Below are positions 26,230 through 35,884 of a stretch of 64,000 nucleotides of DNA, piece after piece. Position numbers and translations under genes: made by a program. The notes under the pieces were generated by a model that saw only the letters and a program-made list of their open reading frames with translations, made no database searches and was not told the DNA's origin. The DNA is from Emcibacteraceae bacterium. GTDB taxonomy: Bacteria > Pseudomonadota > Alphaproteobacteria > Sphingomonadales > Emcibacteraceae. The stretch lies in NCBI GenBank assembly GCA_041396985.1, contig JAWKXO010000003.1:124001-188000 (forward strand), in the 5' to 3' direction. The stretch's first letter is position 1; the number at the start of each line of letters is the position of its first letter.

Positions 26230-26529
26230 TTATTGGAATATATCAGCAAGCTTTAAAGCTAGTCCCATATCGCCTTCAATTTTTAGCTTTCCCATCATAA
26301 AAGCCAATTGAGGATTGAGTGAGCCGTCCATCAATCCTTCAAAATTTTCCATTGAGAGTATGAAGGTGACATCAGCATCAAGATCTTCGTTTGTCACTTC
26401 AGGAGGTGACTTTGTGGCGTCGACATGAATTATGCCTTCATCGGTCAAATTGAATTTTACCTTTTTCTTCAAATCTGACGCTTCGGCTGTCTTTTGTTTA
26501 ACGGTTTCTGTATGGTCCTTTAGTGACAT
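26230..26529 (-). CDS. SCP2 sterol-binding domain protein
   Basis: A 99-residue single-domain SCP2-like protein, a hydrophobic-ligand carrier fold. The N-terminal half carries KKKVKFNLTDEGIIHVDA, the middle VTFILSMENFEGLMDG, and the end LNPQLAFMMGKLKIEGDMGL followed by ALKLADIF, which matches the SCP2 pattern well. The bacterial ligand is unknown, probably a lipid. It lies between the glyoxalase-II-like gene upstream and the Lys-tail protein downstream, all on the minus strand. Confidence 0.85.
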   Translation of the reverse strand: MSLKDHTETVKQKTAEASDLKKKVKFNLTDEGIIHVDATKSPPEVTNEDLDADVTFILSMENFEGLMDGSLNPQLAFMMGKLKIEGDMGLALKLADIFQ

Positions 26530-26590
26530 TATAAACGTCCTTAATTTATGATAGTTCTTATTTATTCAAGATTTCACTTATTGTATGGCA

Positions 26591-27382
26591 TTACCAGTGA
26601 TTTCTCAATTCCCGTAAGGCCAGAAAGACTTCTTTTTCACTCGGGGTGTTGCTCATGTGAGGGAATTTCTTTTTTAGTTCATTTATTATTGAAGGATTTT
26701 GTAGCCTAAGAAAGCTGTTTATTTTTCTTTCATCCTGCATAGTTGAAACATAAGCATTATGAGGATCCTGATGTTCAAGTTTTTTAAGGAATGATTTGGC
26801 ATCCTCATTATCCGGCTCCCGGTCCAGGGTAAATTCCAGATTATTAATCATATAATCATGTCCCGGATAAATGACCGTATTATCGGGAAGTCGGGCCAAT
26901 TGTTTGTCAAATGTTGTAAACAAGTCGTCCGGATTGCCACCGAGCTTACAATGACCAACCCCGGCATTGAAAAGTGTATCACCGCAAATCAGGGCAGGTT
27001 CCGGGCCACTGGAAAGAAGGCAAATATGGCTTTTGGTATGACCGGGTGTATCCAGCACCTGAAAAGACACACTTGTGCCGATGGAAACTTTATCACCGGC
27101 ATTTAAGCCGCGATCAACATCCGGTATTTTTGCTACGGCCCCATGGTGAGCCAAGATTTTAGCACCGGTCTTTTCGCGCATCTCCTGATTGCCGCCTATA
27201 TGATCCCAATGTTCATGGGTATTCAATATAGTATTGATTTTAAAACCTTCACTGGCGGCATAGTCGAGGCAGCGCTCAACATCAAGCGGATCAATGACCA
27301 TCGCTTCCATGGTTTTTTCACAAACAATAATATAATGAAAATTTCTAAGACTGTTATCAGCATATAGCTGTTTTATAATCAT
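26591..27382 (-). CDS. gloB: Hydroxyacylglutathione hydrolase-like metallo-beta-lactamase fold protein
   Basis: A 263-residue glyoxalase II-type hydrolase; glyoxalase II converts S-lactoylglutathione to lactate and glutathione. Metal ligands are in THEHWDH (residues 55-61), the later DTPGHTKSH histidine, CGDTLF (bridging Asp) and PGHDY near 170. The C-terminal ~80 residues (LDREPDNEDAKSFLKKLE) form the helical substrate domain. The assignment to glyoxalase II rests on the combined motifs; related persulfide dioxygenases share the fold, so the substrate is likely but not certain. Confidence 0.85.
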   Translation of the reverse strand: MIIKQLYADNSLRNFHYIIVCEKTMEAMVIDPLDVERCLDYAASEGFKINTILNTHEHWDHIGGNQEMREKTGAKILAHHGAVAKIPDVDRGLNAGDKVSIGTSVSFQVLDTPGHTKSHICLLSSGPEPALICGDTLFNAGVGHCKLGGNPDDLFTTFDKQLARLPDNTVIYPGHDYMINNLEFTLDREPDNEDAKSFLKKLEHQDPHNAYVSTMQDERKINSFLRLQNPSIINELKKKFPHMSNTPSEKEVFLALRELRNHW

Positions 27383-27400
27383 AAGCCACCTTCCATGCGT

Positions 27401-28561
27401 TTAATCATGCTTTCTGGAACGGCTCTCCGGGATATTAAGATTTATTTTTGTTCCTTCTCCTGGCGAACTGATAATTGACATGCTGCCGTCATGCTTTTCT
27501 ATCAGTTTTTTTACGTATGAGATGCCAAATCCTATTCCTGTTGACGGGTCAGAGTAAATATCGTCAAGATGTGTGTCACTGCTGAAGGCTTTAGTTATCT
27601 CCATCGGAGTCATGCCCTTGCCATTATCTGCACAGCTAATTACGGTGTTGCCAGTTGGGTCAGTGTAAAGCCTTACTGTTATTTTACCGTCAGCGGGCGT
27701 AAATTTCACAGCATTATCGATAACAGCTTCAATTGATTTTTGCAGCCTTACTTTGTCGCCATAAATTTCAGGTAAATTAAGAATATAGGAAACCTCAACA
27801 ACAACATTTTTCTTTAACGCACATTTTTTAAACTTATTAACACAGTTCTTTAAAACCGCGACGAGATCAAAGGTTTCCTCGTGTAATTCAAATTCAGTGG
27901 TTTCAAGTTCTTTAAGCTCAAGCAGGCTGTCAATAAGCTCTAATAGCTCCTGTCCGGCCCCATGTATATCAGAAGCATATTCTTTATACGTATCTTTACC
28001 AATCGGCCCGAGCATTTCAGTCATTATGACTTCCGAATACCCGAGAATCCCGTTTAAAGGTGTTTTGAAATTATGATGCATGGCAGCCAGTAATTTCTGT
28101 TTAATTTCGCGGGCAGCTTCATCCTTCAACTGAATGTGATCTTTATTCAAACGAAAAATACAAATGAACCGTGACAAGGTTTTATCGCCGTTATATGGCC
28201 TTACTGTCATGTTCATATTGAGAATGTGTTTGTTGGCACAGATAAAATCACAATGTATGAAGGCAGATTTGCGGTTTTTTAAGGCATCATAAATGATATG
28301 CTGTTCTGCACTATTATTCAGAAAATCAAATAGGGGTTTATTTCGCACATTGTGAAATGAATATCCTGTTACGAGTTCAAAGTGGTAATTGATATCATTT
28401 ATGATGGGGATATCTTTTTCAGGATCGATTGAAAGCAAAATTATCGCGTCGCTTACTTCGTTAAACACGACATTGAAAAGGCCGTTTTCGTCAATATATC
28501 TTGGGTGTTTCGAGACATTTGTCGCCGAAAAATCTTTGCGAATATCAAAGGAAACATCCAT
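27401..28561 (-). CDS. PAS-containing histidine kinase, unusual H-box
   Basis: A soluble 386-residue sensor kinase. An N-terminal PAS-like domain (about 25-145) precedes a DHp domain with MHHNFKTPLNGILGYSEVIM and MLGPIGKDTYKEYASDI, a pattern like the DivJ/PleC/PdhS kinases that act on DivK-type regulators. Phospho-acceptor is His163, but the next residue is Asn164 where Glu/Asp is usual, although Thr167 is kept. The ATPase domain is intact: N-box DNAVKF (Asn283), DNGKGM (Asp312) and GIGFG (342-346). It follows the tad genes, separated by 183 bp and a hairpin. Confidence 0.88.
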   Translation of the reverse strand: MDVSFDIRKDFSATNVSKHPRYIDENGLFNVVFNEVSDAIILLSIDPEKDIPIINDINYHFELVTGYSFHNVRNKPLFDFLNNSAEQHIIYDALKNRKSAFIHCDFICANKHILNMNMTVRPYNGDKTLSRFICIFRLNKDHIQLKDEAAREIKQKLLAAMHHNFKTPLNGILGYSEVIMTEMLGPIGKDTYKEYASDIHGAGQELLELIDSLLELKELETTEFELHEETFDLVAVLKNCVNKFKKCALKKNVVVEVSYILNLPEIYGDKVRLQKSIEAVIDNAVKFTPADGKITVRLYTDPTGNTVISCADNGKGMTPMEITKAFSSDTHLDDIYSDPSTGIGFGISYVKKLIEKHDGSMSIISSPGEGTKINLNIPESRSRKHD

Positions 28562-28692
28562 TTTAAATAAAAACCCAGACGCATTAATTATATAATAAAT
28601 ATGATAATTTTCAAATCACCTTTCGAATCATCTATTATCTGATTCGTGAGGTCAACAAAAAAGTTAACTTTTTGTTAACCTTATCAATCAAC

Positions 28693-28711
28693 GCCGGACT
28701 AAAAGTCCGGC
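28693..28711. terminator. GC-rich hairpin after tadC
   Basis: GCCGGACT and AGTCCGGC form a perfect 8-bp stem around AAA, 34 bp after the tadC stop. On the minus strand no T run follows, so this may act as a weak terminator, an mRNA end-protecting hairpin or a processing site between tad genes and the kinase. Confidence 0.5.
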
Positions 28712-28744
28712 ATTAAGATTTTTTGATGATTTTATTGGAGGGCT

Positions 28745-29728
28745 CTAAGCGCCGCCATTGATAAACTTATCATTTATCTGGCAAGTGGCTGGACCCATAA
28801 GAACAACAAACAAAGTTGGCAGAATAAAGAGAATTAGTGGTACTGTCATAACAGCAGGAAGTCTTGCCGCTTTCTCCTCTGCTTTCATAAAACGTTCATT
28901 ACGGAATTCGTCAGAAAGTACTCTTAATGACTGTGCCAGTGGTGTCCCGTATTTTTCAGCCTGAATGAGTGTTGCTGTAACAGCTTTAATTGAAGGCAGG
29001 CTGACCCGGTTTGCAAGGTTGTGCAGGGCAAGTCTTCTTTCCGGCAGGAAGCCGAGCTCAATTGCGGTGAGGTTAAATTCATCACACAAATCCGGACTTG
29101 TTTGAGACATTTCTTTTACAACACGTGTCATCGCCGCATCCAGCGTCAGGCCGGCTTCCGCACAGATCACCAGAAGATCAAGCATGTCAGGAAGTGAATT
29201 CTGCATCAGCAAATTACGTTTTGACGTTCTGTTTGATAGAAATATCTCCGGCGAATAGGACGCTATCAGGGCAGATCCAATAACGGCCGCAAATTCCTGA
29301 ATATCTGTCAGGTCGAACATGCCAAAACCATAAATTGTGATTACAGCGATCAGGCTGATAATTACCGGCAGAACGAGTTTAAAAAATAAAAATATAACCA
29401 GGGCTTCCTTGCTTCTGTAACCCGCCTGTGTCAATTTTAACTGGAACTTTTCGGCCTGTTCATTCTTTAAAAGGTTAAATTTACTCACCAGGCTATGCAT
29501 AAAGCCTACATGCTTGTTGGTTTTGATAGTCTGGCTGCGTTTCACGGGTGCGACATATCCACGCTTTAGGTCCGAACGTCTTTCCTGCAAAGCCTTAATT
29601 CGGGTATCCATACCATCTTTAATTATTCCCGTGCTCCAAATAGCCAGCATCACTAAAAAAGCTGATGTTGCTGCCAGGAGTGTGATGACGTCTTCGCCAG
29701 TTATGCCTTCAGGAAGAAACTGTTCCAT
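28745..29728 (-). CDS. tadC: Tad pilus inner-membrane platform protein TadC
   Basis: GspF-like platform protein (327 residues) that with TadB anchors the Flp pilus assembly machine. Hydrophobic segments near the N-terminus, around residue 110-165 and at the C-terminus (MTVPLILFILPTLFVVLMG) surround the T2SF domain with EFNLTAIELGFLPERRLALH and LAQSLRVLSDEFRNERF. It starts 2 bp after tadB ends and is the last pilus gene of the block. Confidence 0.93.
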   Translation of the reverse strand: MEQFLPEGITGEDVITLLAATSAFLVMLAIWSTGIIKDGMDTRIKALQERRSDLKRGYVAPVKRSQTIKTNKHVGFMHSLVSKFNLLKNEQAEKFQLKLTQAGYRSKEALVIFLFFKLVLPVIISLIAVITIYGFGMFDLTDIQEFAAVIGSALIASYSPEIFLSNRTSKRNLLMQNSLPDMLDLLVICAEAGLTLDAAMTRVVKEMSQTSPDLCDEFNLTAIELGFLPERRLALHNLANRVSLPSIKAVTATLIQAEKYGTPLAQSLRVLSDEFRNERFMKAEEKAARLPAVMTVPLILFILPTLFVVLMGPATCQINDKFINGGA

Positions 29729-29730
29729 TT

Positions 29731-30708
29731 TTATGTCTCGAAATTAATTAGTTTGGAAATAATAAACATGCCTATAGCCATCCATATCAGTCCACCCAGC
29801 AACCCCAATTGTCCGCGGGGGTCGATGAACATAGTGCTCATATAGTCATAATTCAGCACAGAAAGAATACCCAGCATGATGAAAGGAAGCGCACCTATAA
29901 TGGCGGCACTGGCTTTACCTTCTGATGACATTGCTTTTATTTTAAGTTTCAGTTGTGCACGACCACGAAGAATATTGGACAAATTAGCCAATGTCTCTGC
30001 AAGATTACCCCCTGTTTCCTGTTGTACAGAAATACAGATAACGAAAAACTTAAATTCTGGTGTATCCAGTTTGTCGGACGCCTGCCATAATGCTTCATCA
30101 AGCGTCTTACCAAAACGGTTTTCATCAATAATTGTTTTAAACTCAGTTGATATTGGTGCTGCCATTTCCTGGCTAACTGCATAGATAGATTCAGTCACAG
30201 GAAGACCCGCTTTTAAACCCCTGACGATTAAATCAATTGCTTCAGGGAACTGTGTGGTAAATTTTTCCAGTCTCTTTTTAATAGTTATGTTAACCCATAG
30301 ATGAGGCAGCAGCAGTCCAACGGCCAGCGCAACTGCAAAACAGGGTATAAATGATAAACTTGTTATCAGCATCAAGATAACAAATATTACTAATGCAATA
30401 ACGACATTAGCAATAATATATTGCTTGAAACTAATATCCATGCCTGTTTTTTTAAGCCGTTTCCGTAGTTCCTGTGGTTTAGGAATAAGACCGTCCAGAA
30501 TTGACGTTTCCTGCTTTTTAAACAATGCTCTTTTATGCTGCTGGATCATTGCTTCCTTGTTGTGGCGCCCTTTAATTTTATCAAGGCGTGCCTGAGTGAT
30601 TTTGTTTGCCTTGCCAAAAATGCCGACAGCAAGTGAAACAGTCAAAAACAGGATAACCACGGTCGCAAAGACACCGAACATCAATATATTAGGATTATCA
30701 ACTATCAT
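29731..30708 (-). CDS. tadB: Tad pilus inner-membrane platform protein TadB
   Basis: GspF-family membrane protein (325 residues). An N-terminal helix (MFGVFATVVILFLTVSLAVG), two helices around 105-145, and a C-terminal pair bracket the T2SF domain FPEAIDLIVRGLKAGLPVTE and QQETGGNLAETLANLSNILR, typical for TadB. It partners TadC and the CpaF ATPase. It lies 11 bp downstream of cpaF and is evidently cotranscribed. Confidence 0.94.
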   Translation of the reverse strand: MIVDNPNILMFGVFATVVILFLTVSLAVGIFGKANKITQARLDKIKGRHNKEAMIQQHKRALFKKQETSILDGLIPKPQELRKRLKKTGMDISFKQYIIANVVIALVIFVILMLITSLSFIPCFAVALAVGLLLPHLWVNITIKKRLEKFTTQFPEAIDLIVRGLKAGLPVTESIYAVSQEMAAPISTEFKTIIDENRFGKTLDEALWQASDKLDTPEFKFFVICISVQQETGGNLAETLANLSNILRGRAQLKLKIKAMSSEGKASAAIIGALPFIMLGILSVLNYDYMSTMFIDPRGQLGLLGGLIWMAIGMFIISKLINFET

Positions 30709-30719
30709 TCTCTTTATCC

Positions 30720-32426
30720 CTATAATGCTTCCATCAATGCACGGTCCAAACCGTAATATCTGGCTTTTTCTATAAAGTGTGGTCGCATTCCTGTTGGTCT
30801 GAATTGCCCAAGCAGTTTTCCATCAGCATCCTCGCCTGTAAATTCATATAGAAAGAGTTCCTGTGTTGTAATCACATCGCCTTCCATGCCGACAACTTCA
30901 GTAACAGAGGCGCATCGTCTGCCACCGTCACGCATTCTCGAAACCTGTACGATTAGATCCACGGCCCCGGCAATCTGCTCACGTACTGCCTTTTGGGGCA
31001 ACTTTAAATCGGCCATACCGATCATATTTTCCATCCGGGTGAGGGCTTCCCTCGGATTGTTGGCATGGAGCGTACACATTGAACCATCATGACCTGTATT
31101 CATTGCCTGAAGCACATCAAACGCTTCTGCGCCACGCACCTCGCCGAGGATGATGCGATCAGGGCGCATACGCAGGGCATTTTTCACAAGGTCGCGCATA
31201 GAAATCTCACCCTTACCTTCCAGGTTTGCAGGACGAGTTTCAAGTCGGACAACATGAGGCTGTTGCATTTGAAGTTCGGCAGTATCCTCAATGGTCACTA
31301 CGCGTTCACCGACGTCAATCATTCGCGATAAGGCATTAAGCATGGTTGTTTTACCGGAACCGGTACCGCCCGAGATCAGGATATTCAGACGACACGCAGA
31401 AGCAATCTTAAGAACGGTTGCCATTTTGTGCGACAAACTACCAAAATTTATCATTTTATCGAGAGTAATTTTCTGTTTGGCAAATTTACGAATTGAAATT
31501 GACGCTCCGTCAATCGCAAGCGGTGGAATAATAATATTCACACGGCTTCCGTCTTTGAGGCGGGCATCACAAATAGGGGTAGTTTCATCGACCCGGCGGC
31601 CAACGGCATTCACAATACGAGTACATATATTCATCAGATGCTGATCATCACGGAAAACGACGTCTGACAGCTGAATTTTACCTGATTTCTCTATATATAT
31701 CTGCTTCGGACCATTGACCATGATCTCAGTAATTTCTTCGTTTTCCAGTAAAGGTTCCAGTGGCCCAAGTCCCAACATATCATTGAGAAGCATGTTTACC
31801 AGTTCACGCTGCTCGCGAAGATTCAAGTTGATTTTTTCCTGGGCCATCAATTCATTTACGGCTTCACTGACCTGATCTGCCAGATCAGTACGGTCCATCT
31901 CATTGGCGGCAGCGGCATCAATATATTCTAAAAGAAGTGGTTGCAACCGATCTTTGGCATTAATAATGCTTTCTTTACTGGCCAGTTGATTTTTTTCATC
32001 TTTTTCACGTTTGGACTTAGATTTGGCTAGCTCTGTCTCAATTTCCTGCTCTACGCTGTTTTCTTTCTGACTATTATCAGAGGTTAAAAGGTCATTGAGC
32101 AAAACTGTCGTTAAGTCACGCTTTTCCAATTCATTTATTTGTAAATTTTGTGAATGGATAACTTCAATGACCAGTTCGTCGATAATAGCAACAGCATCGC
32201 CTCGTGCGAGCTCCTTGGCCTGCTCTGGCGAAATTCTTTCGCCAAGCATCGGTTCAATCAATTCATATGCTTTATCGACAACATTTGCATCAGAAGACAG
32301 GAATCTGGACGTTGTGGAATTGTCCAACGCTCTCTTGTTATAACCATTCCCTTTTTTTTCAGGCACAATTGTGCCTGTGCTGGTTGAAGGCTTTGATACA
32401 GATTTACGTCCAAATGCAGGTTTCAT
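30720..32426 (-). CDS. cpaF: Flp pilus assembly ATPase CpaF/TadA
   Basis: A 568-residue secretion ATPase that powers Flp pilus extension and probably retraction. The N-terminal ~200 residues are a charged extension (SKPSTSTGTIVPEKKGNGYN and a helical region) longer than in many homologues. The core has Walker A ILISGGTGSGKTTMLNAL, the Asp/His boxes with GSMCTLHANNPREALTR, and RIILGEVRGAEAFD. The C-terminal LIVQVSRMRDGGRRCASVTE is family-typical. It lies between cpaE and tadB. Confidence 0.97.
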   Translation of the reverse strand: MKPAFGRKSVSKPSTSTGTIVPEKKGNGYNKRALDNSTTSRFLSSDANVVDKAYELIEPMLGERISPEQAKELARGDAVAIIDELVIEVIHSQNLQINELEKRDLTTVLLNDLLTSDNSQKENSVEQEIETELAKSKSKREKDEKNQLASKESIINAKDRLQPLLLEYIDAAAANEMDRTDLADQVSEAVNELMAQEKINLNLREQRELVNMLLNDMLGLGPLEPLLENEEITEIMVNGPKQIYIEKSGKIQLSDVVFRDDQHLMNICTRIVNAVGRRVDETTPICDARLKDGSRVNIIIPPLAIDGASISIRKFAKQKITLDKMINFGSLSHKMATVLKIASACRLNILISGGTGSGKTTMLNALSRMIDVGERVVTIEDTAELQMQQPHVVRLETRPANLEGKGEISMRDLVKNALRMRPDRIILGEVRGAEAFDVLQAMNTGHDGSMCTLHANNPREALTRMENMIGMADLKLPQKAVREQIAGAVDLIVQVSRMRDGGRRCASVTEVVGMEGDVITTQELFLYEFTGEDADGKLLGQFRPTGMRPHFIEKARYYGLDRALMEAL

Positions 32427-32456
32427 TTTTATTAGTCTTTATTCTTAAAGGAAGAA

Positions 32457-33701
32457 TTACTTCTTCTTAGTTAGTCCAATCTTTTCAAGTAGTCCGGCGG
32501 ATTTTTCTTCAGATTGCCCTCCGGTAATACTGTCACAAATAGTGTGGATTTGTTTTGCAATTTTGCTGTGTTTAGCTGAATAGGCAAGAATTTTACCACT
32601 TTTTGCTACCTGAAGCATCAGCTTGCTATCAAGAGGGATTTCCCAATCGATTTTTCGCTCAATAGTGGTTTCGAAGTCGTTCTTACTTACTTCAACCAGA
32701 CCAGGACCACTCATTTTATTAGCAAGGACACGGACCTTAACATGCGGTGCAACCGTTTTGCAGAATGCCAAAAAGCGCACAACATCACGGGTGGCTGACA
32801 GAGTTAAGTCAGTAACCAGAATAACCTCATCAGTCTCACTGATCAGCAAAGGATAATCCGCAACAATTGTTCTAGGCAGGTCAAGAATGACATATTTGAA
32901 ATTATTGCGCATTTCGACCAAAAGATGATTTAAAGCGGCAGGATCAGTATACGAGGGGTCATTCAGCGGAGCTTCCGATCCCAGAATGGAAAGATTTTCA
33001 CTTTCCTTGATCATTGCGCGTTCAATAAACAGTCCATCTACCCGGCTTGGATTTTCCAAAGCATCCGTTAATCCTCTGCCTGGCTCCAGATCAAAAGTAA
33101 GTGCTCCAGTTCCAAAATGCATATCCAGATCAACCAGAGCAGTTTTCTGTTTTCTTTCATTGGCCAGAATCCAGGCACAGTTGGTCGCAAGCGTACTTGC
33201 GCCCACTCCACCACGAACACCAATGAATGATATTACTTTATCTTTATTTTTATGGTCTTCGGTTGGCGCGGCTTCAATAGGTGCTCTTAAAGTATGTTCA
33301 GCCGCTAAAAAGGCGTCTCTTAGCTGATCAGTACTGACGGGTTTAACCAGATAATCCTGTACACCACTCGCGATCATATTCCGATAAAAATTTATATCGT
33401 TGACCTTGCCGACGGTAATAACCATTGTTCCTGGCTCACAAACTTCTGCAAGCGCATTTATATCTTCTTCAGGATCAATTGAATTTGAAAGATCAACCAG
33501 AAGAAATTGCGGTGAACCAATTGTTGCTAAGGTACGAATAGCGCTTTCTATGCCACCTGTTTTGACTTGTGAAGTATCCCATTCACGTTCGCTTAAAACA
33601 GGTACAAGCTGCTGTGTTGTCTCATCGTCACATAAATAGGCGCCAAATATCCTACTCTCACCAGACTTAGCGTTTGTTTTTATTAAATTTTCTACACTCA
33701 T
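32457..33701 (-). CDS. cpaE: Pilus localization protein CpaE/TadZ
   Basis: A ParA/MinD-like ATPase (414 residues) that positions the Tad machine at the cell pole. The N-terminal part is receiver-like (FLLVDLSNSIDPEEDINAL, YLVKPVSTDQLRDAF) as usual for TadZ. The P-loop reads VRGGVGASTLATNCAW, with A-S-T in place of the canonical G-K-T, the atypical site known in this family. Switch-like motifs are DLDMHFG and LDLPRTI. It lies 30 bp upstream of cpaF and 22 bp downstream of cpaD. Confidence 0.93.
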   Translation of the reverse strand: MSVENLIKTNAKSGESRIFGAYLCDDETTQQLVPVLSEREWDTSQVKTGGIESAIRTLATIGSPQFLLVDLSNSIDPEEDINALAEVCEPGTMVITVGKVNDINFYRNMIASGVQDYLVKPVSTDQLRDAFLAAEHTLRAPIEAAPTEDHKNKDKVISFIGVRGGVGASTLATNCAWILANERKQKTALVDLDMHFGTGALTFDLEPGRGLTDALENPSRVDGLFIERAMIKESENLSILGSEAPLNDPSYTDPAALNHLLVEMRNNFKYVILDLPRTIVADYPLLISETDEVILVTDLTLSATRDVVRFLAFCKTVAPHVKVRVLANKMSGPGLVEVSKNDFETTIERKIDWEIPLDSKLMLQVAKSGKILAYSAKHSKIAKQIHTICDSITGGQSEEKSAGLLEKIGLTKKK

Positions 33702-33723
33702 GAGTTTTCTCTGATCAATAATT

Positions 33724-34416
33724 TTAGTTTGAACCTATATCAGCAGGTGCGACAACAGTTGTTCCATTCTGATAGCGTTCAACGGCCCGCGCTGTACGTT
33801 CAGTATTTGGTGTTCCTCCTTTGGCACCAATAACCAGATCGCGAGGATTGGCAATCATCAATCCCAAATTTGCCTGTGATGCACAACCAAGGTTATTGAG
33901 TGGAGCATTTTCATAGTTTGGATATGACTTTTGCGACCAATCACCACATTCTGGTGGAGTCACAACATATTTTGAAACCAGAAGGCGACCTGAATTGTTG
34001 CCGGGTTCCATTCCAAATGGTGTAACTTCGGCAGAAAGATAAAGTCCGCTTTTTTTAAGCAGCCCGGAAACATAAGCCATACGCTTTTTATCGATTTCGC
34101 TGATATTGCCATTTCTGTCCAGCGGAAAATCCATGCTGAATTCATCGCCATATGAAATATTAGCCGATTGCAGAAAATGATTGAGTTTGCCAATCTCCGT
34201 ATCGCTCAATTCTACAACATCATTGTTAAATTGAATGTTGTAAGGAATTCTAACCATTTCTACTTCATTGCGGGTTTGTTGCTCAACCCCGCTGAAATTT
34301 GCCATTTGGCTTGCACAACCGGTTGTCAGAAAAATACAGGACATACCGAGAATGACTGATTTTGTAATGGTTCCGATATGATTGTCGGAGAACTTGTTAT
34401 TTATATTTTTTTTCAT
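33724..34416 (-). CDS. cpaD: Pilus assembly lipoprotein CpaD
   Basis: An outer-membrane-associated lipoprotein (230 residues) that stabilizes the CpaC secretin. The signal is ILGMSCIFLTTGC, lipidation likely at the Cys of LTTGC-ASQ. The C-terminal CpaD region has CGDWSQKSYPNYENAPLNNL, GCASQANLGLMIANPRDLV and YQNGTTVVAPA. It follows cpaC by 10 bp. The conserved GC-x-x-Q-x-N-L-x-x-M motif is diagnostic. Confidence 0.93.
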   Translation of the reverse strand: MKKNINNKFSDNHIGTITKSVILGMSCIFLTTGCASQMANFSGVEQQTRNEVEMVRIPYNIQFNNDVVELSDTEIGKLNHFLQSANISYGDEFSMDFPLDRNGNISEIDKKRMAYVSGLLKKSGLYLSAEVTPFGMEPGNNSGRLLVSKYVVTPPECGDWSQKSYPNYENAPLNNLGCASQANLGLMIANPRDLVIGAKGGTPNTERTARAVERYQNGTTVVAPADIGSN

Positions 34417-34426
34417 TTTCTATCTC

Positions 34427-35863
34427 CTATTCCAACATGAAGCCAGCGGCACTTTTTAATTTTTGACCGCCTGCTTCCTGCACAGGTTCCGGTGTATTTG
34501 GTGGTGTGCTCGCATAAGACTGTCCGTCAAGATATCTTTCCTTGTCACTTGGATATCTGAAATTATCCGTAGGTAAATGCATCTTGTCGTCCTGAGTTGG
34601 TTTCACAATGTAAGGTGTGATAATGACGACCAGTTCTGATTCCTGACGGGTAAATTTGCTTGATTTAAATAATGCGCCGACAACTGGAATGTCTGCAAGC
34701 CACGGAAATTTAGTAAGATCGTGAACGCCATTATTCTGTATCAGTCCAGCAACAGCAAAGCTTTGACCGCTGCCCAGTTCAACAGTTGTTTCCACACGAC
34801 GAGTTGTTAGAGCCGGAATATTCAGCCCTTCGACAGTGATCGCACCGGCTGATGTAATCTGGCTTACTTCCGGTTTTAGATGTATATTTATGCGGCCGCT
34901 ATCAAGGACAACCGGTGTAAAGTTAAGGGCTACACCGAATTCCTTATATTGAATGGAAAGACCTTCCCTCTGAAAAACCGGGATAGGATATTCACCACCT
35001 GCAAGGAAGCTGGCTTCTTCACCTGATAAGGCTGTCAGATTTGGTTCAGCCAATACGGAAATTACACCTTCTTCTTCAAGGGCATCTACAATGAAGTTGA
35101 AATCTAGATTGCCAACAGGGAAGCCGCCACCGAGGCCTGTAACTTCGGTAAGATAATTTTTCATTGGGGATACCGGAGTGGTAAACTGATTAGGGACAAT
35201 GTCGAATACATTTCTTCCCTGAACCATACCAATTTGTGCACCACCGGATGTTGAAAGAATATTTTCCCAGTTAAAACCGAGCTGTTTCATTGTTTCACGA
35301 CCGATTTCGGCTATGCGTACTCTTAAGTTAACCTGTATAGGTGTGGCAATTTCGAGCTTGTTAATAATCGTACTTTCATCGCCAATAAATTCTGCGGCCA
35401 TTTTTCTTGCTTCTTCAGCCTGTTCAGGATTTTTAACATGACCTGTCAGGATCAGGAGGCCCTCATATGATTCAACATTAACTACGGTATCAGGCATAAC
35501 TGTATGAATGGCCGCTTCGAAATGGCCAAGATTGTGATTTACAGAGACATCACCTTCATAAACGACTTCGTCATTATTTGAAATGGCGTAAACTGTTGTC
35601 TGGCCTTGTTTTTTTCCAAAAACATAGGCAAGAGTAGGCGACTTTACCTGAATATCGGCAATATTTGGGTCGGCTATGAAAACATTATCCACGGCTTTGT
35701 CAAAGCGAATGAGTGTGCCTTTGCTGACTTCTATATTTATATGTTTATTCTGAGCACCGAAAGAAGGCACCAACCCAACAACCACGAAGGAAAGAGCGAC
35801 GCAAATAACGACCATCGCATTCTTTATCTGTGCTTTCATATTCTTCGTACTATTTTTTATCAT
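34427..35863 (-). CDS. cpaC: Outer-membrane secretin CpaC/RcpA
   Basis: The secretin (478 residues) through which the Flp pilus exits. A signal peptide (VVICVALSFVVVGLVPSFGA) is followed by the N-terminal pilus-associated domain KGTLIRFDKAVDNVFIAD, a BON-like region, and the secretin core with NPNLTALSGEEASFLAGGEY, PIPVFQREGLSIQYKEFGV and LADIPVVGALFKSSKF. It lies 21 bp downstream of cpaB and is complete. Confidence 0.96.
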   Translation of the reverse strand: MIKNSTKNMKAQIKNAMVVICVALSFVVVGLVPSFGAQNKHINIEVSKGTLIRFDKAVDNVFIADPNIADIQVKSPTLAYVFGKKQGQTTVYAISNNDEVVYEGDVSVNHNLGHFEAAIHTVMPDTVVNVESYEGLLILTGHVKNPEQAEEARKMAAEFIGDESTIINKLEIATPIQVNLRVRIAEIGRETMKQLGFNWENILSTSGGAQIGMVQGRNVFDIVPNQFTTPVSPMKNYLTEVTGLGGGFPVGNLDFNFIVDALEEEGVISVLAEPNLTALSGEEASFLAGGEYPIPVFQREGLSIQYKEFGVALNFTPVVLDSGRINIHLKPEVSQITSAGAITVEGLNIPALTTRRVETTVELGSGQSFAVAGLIQNNGVHDLTKFPWLADIPVVGALFKSSKFTRQESELVVIITPYIVKPTQDDKMHLPTDNFRYPSDKERYLDGQSYASTPPNTPEPVQEAGGQKLKSAAGFMLE

Positions 35864-35884
35864 TGTTATTATTCCTAGCGGTTA